Of a DNA stretch of 64,000 bases, positions 60,181 to 64,000 are shown piece after piece; within the stretch, counting starts at the first letter, position 1; each line of letters opens with the position of its first letter. A program made the position numbers and the translations under genes. The stretch is from Dermacentor variabilis (Eukaryota; Arthropoda; Arachnida; Ixodida; Ixodidae): positions 257,596,615-257,660,614 of the forward strand of contig NC_134568.1 of NCBI RefSeq assembly GCF_050947875.1, in the 5' to 3' direction. The notes under the pieces are model-generated. The model did not search any database and was not told the origin of the DNA. It was given only the letters and a program-made list of their open reading frames with translations.

Positions 60181-60814
60181 ATTAACTAACTCGTATATAT
60201 AATGTTATTTATTGTGAGCTTTGAATAGCCATTATTCTGTTGGGTCAATTACTAATGAAGAATATATAAATTCAAGAAACACATCTTACACTACATAATT
60301 GTTTGAACAGGTTGTGGAATGAAGTCGAGGCTGGAGAGCTGGTGGCGTTTACAAAACTAGCTTTTTGTTTGCTTGTCACAGCCAGAACTTTCAATATGTT
60401 GCAGCTGCATTGGTATCTAACACTTATCAGGACTAGCGCAGCAAAATCGGCTATCGGGTAATTCGATTCACCGATTATTCGAATTCGAAAACCGGATAAC
60501 CGGTTAGGCTGCCTGGCGGTTCGTTTAGTAACATCCGCACATTCGGCTATCCGGATATTTTTTTTTCTTTTGATGCGATTAGTATTCTTAGGTTGCTTCA
60601 CGAGCAGTCTTACCGCCAACTTCGCTAACTGGCTAGTCTATGGTCTTTAATGGGCAGAACATAGGGTTTCTGTGCTTAAGGAACCCTGTTCGAAATGAAG
60701 CGCTGGTCTAACTTGGGTCACTATGTGACACTGCAGGGGCATGTGCCACTCTTCACTGAACCTGTTTAAAGCCAACGTGGGTCGCTACGTATGTGCCACT
60801 GGGTATGTGTCGCT

Positions 60815-63201
60815 CGTCTTTCAGTGCGCCTCGCGTCGTAAAGCGCCAGTTCGCCTTGCTGGCTTTTGAAAGCGTCCCTTCCATTGATTCCTTAAGTGCA
60901 CAAAATCTGCATTTTTCCTGCTGTTGTTTCCGCAAAATAAAAATTATCCTAAGCGATTTTATCGAAGTTAACTAAAGAGCTTACTTTGCCAGTGAAATTC
61001 ATCATGATTACACCCATGGTATTTCCTATTTGTTAAAATATATGTGACAAGAGTAGACTGAACATATCAATTCCACTTGTGCCACAAACACGTTTCTATG
61101 GGGATACTTGGCTCCTGCAGCAGCCCATGCAAGACGTACGCTTATAACACTTGGCCGGGAACAATCTCGCTCTCTTAACGTATACTGAAATCATCTTATT
61201 ATCATATCAACAAAAGCAGAGTTGAGCACCCACTTATTTCTGTTTATAATAATGACTTGGTGAGGTGGAAATTCCGCGATGTAAAAATGCGCTTGGCCTA
61301 TACCTGCAGGAAATTGTCAAGTTTGTGGCAATTTGGTTTCTTCTCGATGCTAGACGGGGGACTTATTTGCTGTTTCGAACGATTTGTGTATCAAGAGTAA
61401 AATTCGTTGAAATAAAAGTTGATTTGAGAGGAACCTGCTGGAGAAGCACCAACGTTATAGGAGGAGTGGGGTGGCGTAAGAGATTTTCAATTTGCCATCG
61501 GAGCACTTAAAAACCTCCTTTGACGCAGCCAATTATTAAATTTTAAAACTGTTTCGGCATGCAATTCATCTAAACATTTCTACTTAAGCTGTGCTTTAAT
61601 TTGTATCAACCTTAATCCGCCTTGCTCTGATTTCTACCAACCTTAATTCACCTTGCTCTAGTTTGTACCAACCTTAATGCACTTTAATCCGCCTTGCTTT
61701 ATTTGTACCAACCTTTATCCACATTCCTCTAGTTTGTACCAACCTTAATCCGCCTCACTCAAAAGTGTGCCAACCTTAATCCACTTTGCTCTAATTTGAT
61801 CAACCGTAATCCACTTTATTCCGCGTTAATCCGCCTTGCTCTAATTTGTGCCAACCTTAATCCACCTTGCTCTAATTTATACCAACCTTAATCCACCTCG
61901 CTTTAATTTGTATCAACATTAATCCACCTTGTTCTAGTTTATATCACCCTAATCCACCTTATTCCACTTTAATCTGCCTCGCTTTGTCTGCAGCAACCTT
62001 AATCCACCTTACTCTAGTTTGTAGCAATTTTAATCCACTTTAATCTGCCTTGGTCTAATTTGTATCAACATTAATCAAGATTAATCCGCGTTAATCCGCT
62101 TTGCTTTAATTTGTACCAACCTAAATCCACCTTACTCAAAATTGTATCAACCTTAATCCAACCTCATCCACTTTATTCCACCGTGCCCTAATTTATATCA
62201 ACGTTAATCCACCTTAATCTGCTTTAATCTGCCTTGCTTTATTTGTACCAACCTTAATTCACCTTTCTCAAGTTTGTACCAACCTTAATCCACTTTAATC
62301 CACATTTCTCTAATTTGTATCAACCTTAATCCACTTTAATTCCCCTTGATTCAGTTCACGTTAATTCACTCCACCTCAAGTCACCTTACTCTAACTTGCT
62401 CTAATTCTGTATTACCACTGACGTTATACAAGACGCGGATGACGTCACTGGTGATGATTATCTTTGTTACCACTCAATGCGGACAACGCCGGCTTTTCTA
62501 CCTCATCGGACATATATAATGCTTTCGCATTAATACACCTTCCGCGTGCTCGGCAAGATCCATCATGGCGGCTGAGTGACACGTTTGTAACTGAAGCTTA
62601 CTGACGTTTTTCAGTGCGCCTCGCGTTGTAAAGCGCCAGTTCGCCTTGCTGGCTTGTGAAAGCGTCCCTTCCATTGATTCCTGAAGTGCACAAAATCTGC
62701 ATTTTTCCTGCTGTTGTTTCCGCAAAATAAAAATTATCCTAAGGGATTTTATCGAAGTTAACTAAAGAACTTACTTTGCCAGTGAAATTCATCATGAATA
62801 CACCCATGGCATTTCCTATTTGTTAAAATATATGTGACAAGAGTAGACTGAACATATCAATTCCACTTGTGCCACAAACACGTTTCTATGGGGATACTCG
62901 ACTCCTGCAGCAGCCCATACAAGACGTACGCTTATAACACTTGGCCGGGAACAATCTCATTCTCTCAACGTATCGTATAAAATGACCAGCTGAAAGCATC
63001 TTATTTTCATAACAACAAAAGCAGAGTTGTGCACCCACTCATTTCTGTATATAATAATGACTGGGTGAGGTGGAAGTTCCACGATGTCAAAAAGGCGCTT
63101 AGCCTATCCATGCAGGAAATTGTCAAATTTGTGGCAATTTGGTTTCTTCTCGATGCTTGGCGGGGGGACTTATTTGCTGTTGCGAACGATTTGTGTATCA
63201 A
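60815..63201. repeat. Macrosatellite in copy B (1 full unit plus partial ends)
   Basis: Partial unit 60815-61251, full unit 61252-63056 (1,805 bp), truncated unit 63057-63201. The inner minisatellite carries variants of its own (TTAATGCACT near 61677). TTAA at 61175-61178 is the unoccupied target of the elements seen in copy A. Confidence 0.95.
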
Positions 63202-63208
63202 TTGACTG

Positions 63209-63437
63209 AATTATAGGGTTTTACGTGCCAATACCGCTGTTTAATTATGAGGCTCGCCGTAGTGGAGGAGTCCGGAAATTTCGACCGCCTGCGGTTCTTT
63301 AACGTGCACCTAAATCTAAGTACACGGGTGTTTTCGCATTTCGCCCCCATCGAAATGCGGCTGCCATGGCCGGCATTCCACCCCGCGAACTCGTGCTCAG
63401 CAGCCCAACGCCATAGCCACTGAGCAACCACGGCGGG
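63209..63437 (-). mobile_element. Ruka SINE in copy B
   Basis: Same insertion as 47508-47736 with a few substitutions (for example GGCTGCCATGGCC for GGCCGCCGTGGCC on the plus strand). Confidence 0.9.
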
Positions 63438-64000
63438 TAATAACACTCTTTGACGCCAGCTTGGGTCACTCAGTAGGTGCCACTGGGCCTGATCGCTCTT
63501 CTTTGGCGCCACCTTGGGTCATTATTGGGTATGTGCCGCTCCTCAATTAAGCTTTTTGACGCAAATTTGGGTCAATGGGTATGTAACGCTGGATATAACA
63601 CTGCACGAGTCCGGGATCGGGATAAGTAAGCAATTATTGACTCGTACACGGACCGCACTCGGACCTAGGAGCTTCGGGCTCGGGTAGGGCTCGGGCCTGA
63701 ATTTGGCCCGGGTGTGCTATTTGCAACTCCGCAACAGTTTAGTCTATATTAACAGCAGCCCTGTGAGAATTCTAGGTCACTGGTGCCTGTCAGTTTCTGG
63801 AAAAGCCCGGGCAGGCAGGTCACGAGACAGCAGTGGTGCACAGCACAGATTAGTGTACGCCAGCAGCGGTCTTCGATCGCTGGGAAAACGGTACCAGTGA
63901 CGACCGGCGCCTGCTATAGGCCCAGCTTTTGTAATGCGATTAGCACGTTTTGCATACTTCAAGCACTTTTTTATCTGTCCGGCCAAGTTGACTACTAACT
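63438..64000. other. Right flank of copy B, nothing coding
   Basis: About 50-bp minisatellite (63441-63596), then a GGGCTCGGG-rich palindromic segment (about 63640-63715), then unclassified sequence identical in type to 47896-48298. Short frames on both strands have no recognisable domain. Confidence 0.5.

Larger units (their letters stand above)
58987..64000. repeat. Segmental duplication, copy B
   Basis: Matches 31023-48298 in the same orientation, starting TCATCTTCATCTTTCTG. It has one full macrosatellite unit, no TTAA elements, the same Ruka SINE and the same flanking minisatellites. The match runs to the window end. Confidence 0.92.

Overview
This is eukaryotic, repeat-saturated DNA from an arthropod, almost certainly a hard tick (Ixodida). 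The strongest evidence is four copies of a tRNA-derived SINE with the layout of the ixodid 'Ruka' family. Supporting evidence is the mix of RTE-, I- and CR1-type LINEs, Gypsy elements, foldback elements with CAGGGTGTCC-type ends, and (TA)n tracts inside very large introns. There are no operons, CRISPR arrays or prokaryotic signals.

Region 1 (1-24,700): the 5' part of one host gene on the minus strand, an amino-acid transporter of the SLC38A7/A8 type. Five coding exons can be reconstructed: 24341-24284, 16252-16122, 9043-8845, 7319-7184 and 1847-1752. All have GT/AG borders and every junction is in phase, giving about 206 codons from the initiator Met into transmembrane segment 5. The gene continues past the left edge. 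Exon 1 lies in a CpG-rich stretch that is the likely promoter. The introns (8.0, 7.1, 1.5 and 5.3 kb) are packed with nested transposons: a decayed I-type LINE, a CR1-like LINE, an RTE LINE, several foldback/MITE elements, a Ruka SINE and long (TA)n runs, one starting 11 nt after a splice donor.

Region 2 (24,700-32,860): repeat-rich sequence upstream of the gene, with a LINE endonuclease relic, a GAC-rich imperfect minisatellite and a second decayed RTE LINE.

Region 3 (32,860-47,500): a macrosatellite of about 1.8 kb units, seven complete copies plus partial end copies. Each unit holds an inner minisatellite of about 31 bp, a perfect TGACGTCA palindrome and a TATA-like hairpin. Units 2+3 and 4+5 form a 3,595-bp higher-order dimer. 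Two tandem 0.72-kb TTAA-site elements sit in the first partial unit.

Region 4 (47,500-58,986): Ruka SINEs, a GTC-rich minisatellite, a 5'-truncated I-type LINE with RNase H, a probable solo LTR, and a Gypsy element whose two complementary halves lie in opposite orientations.

Region 5 (58,987-64,000): a near-identical second copy of 31,023-48,298. It has only one complete macrosatellite unit and lacks the TTAA elements, so it preserves their empty site. The simplest reading is a tandem duplication of a 27,964-bp segment, or two haplotypes assembled in series, with array size differing by six units.

Apart from the SLC38 gene, all long reading frames here are transposon-derived, repeat-derived or unassigned.
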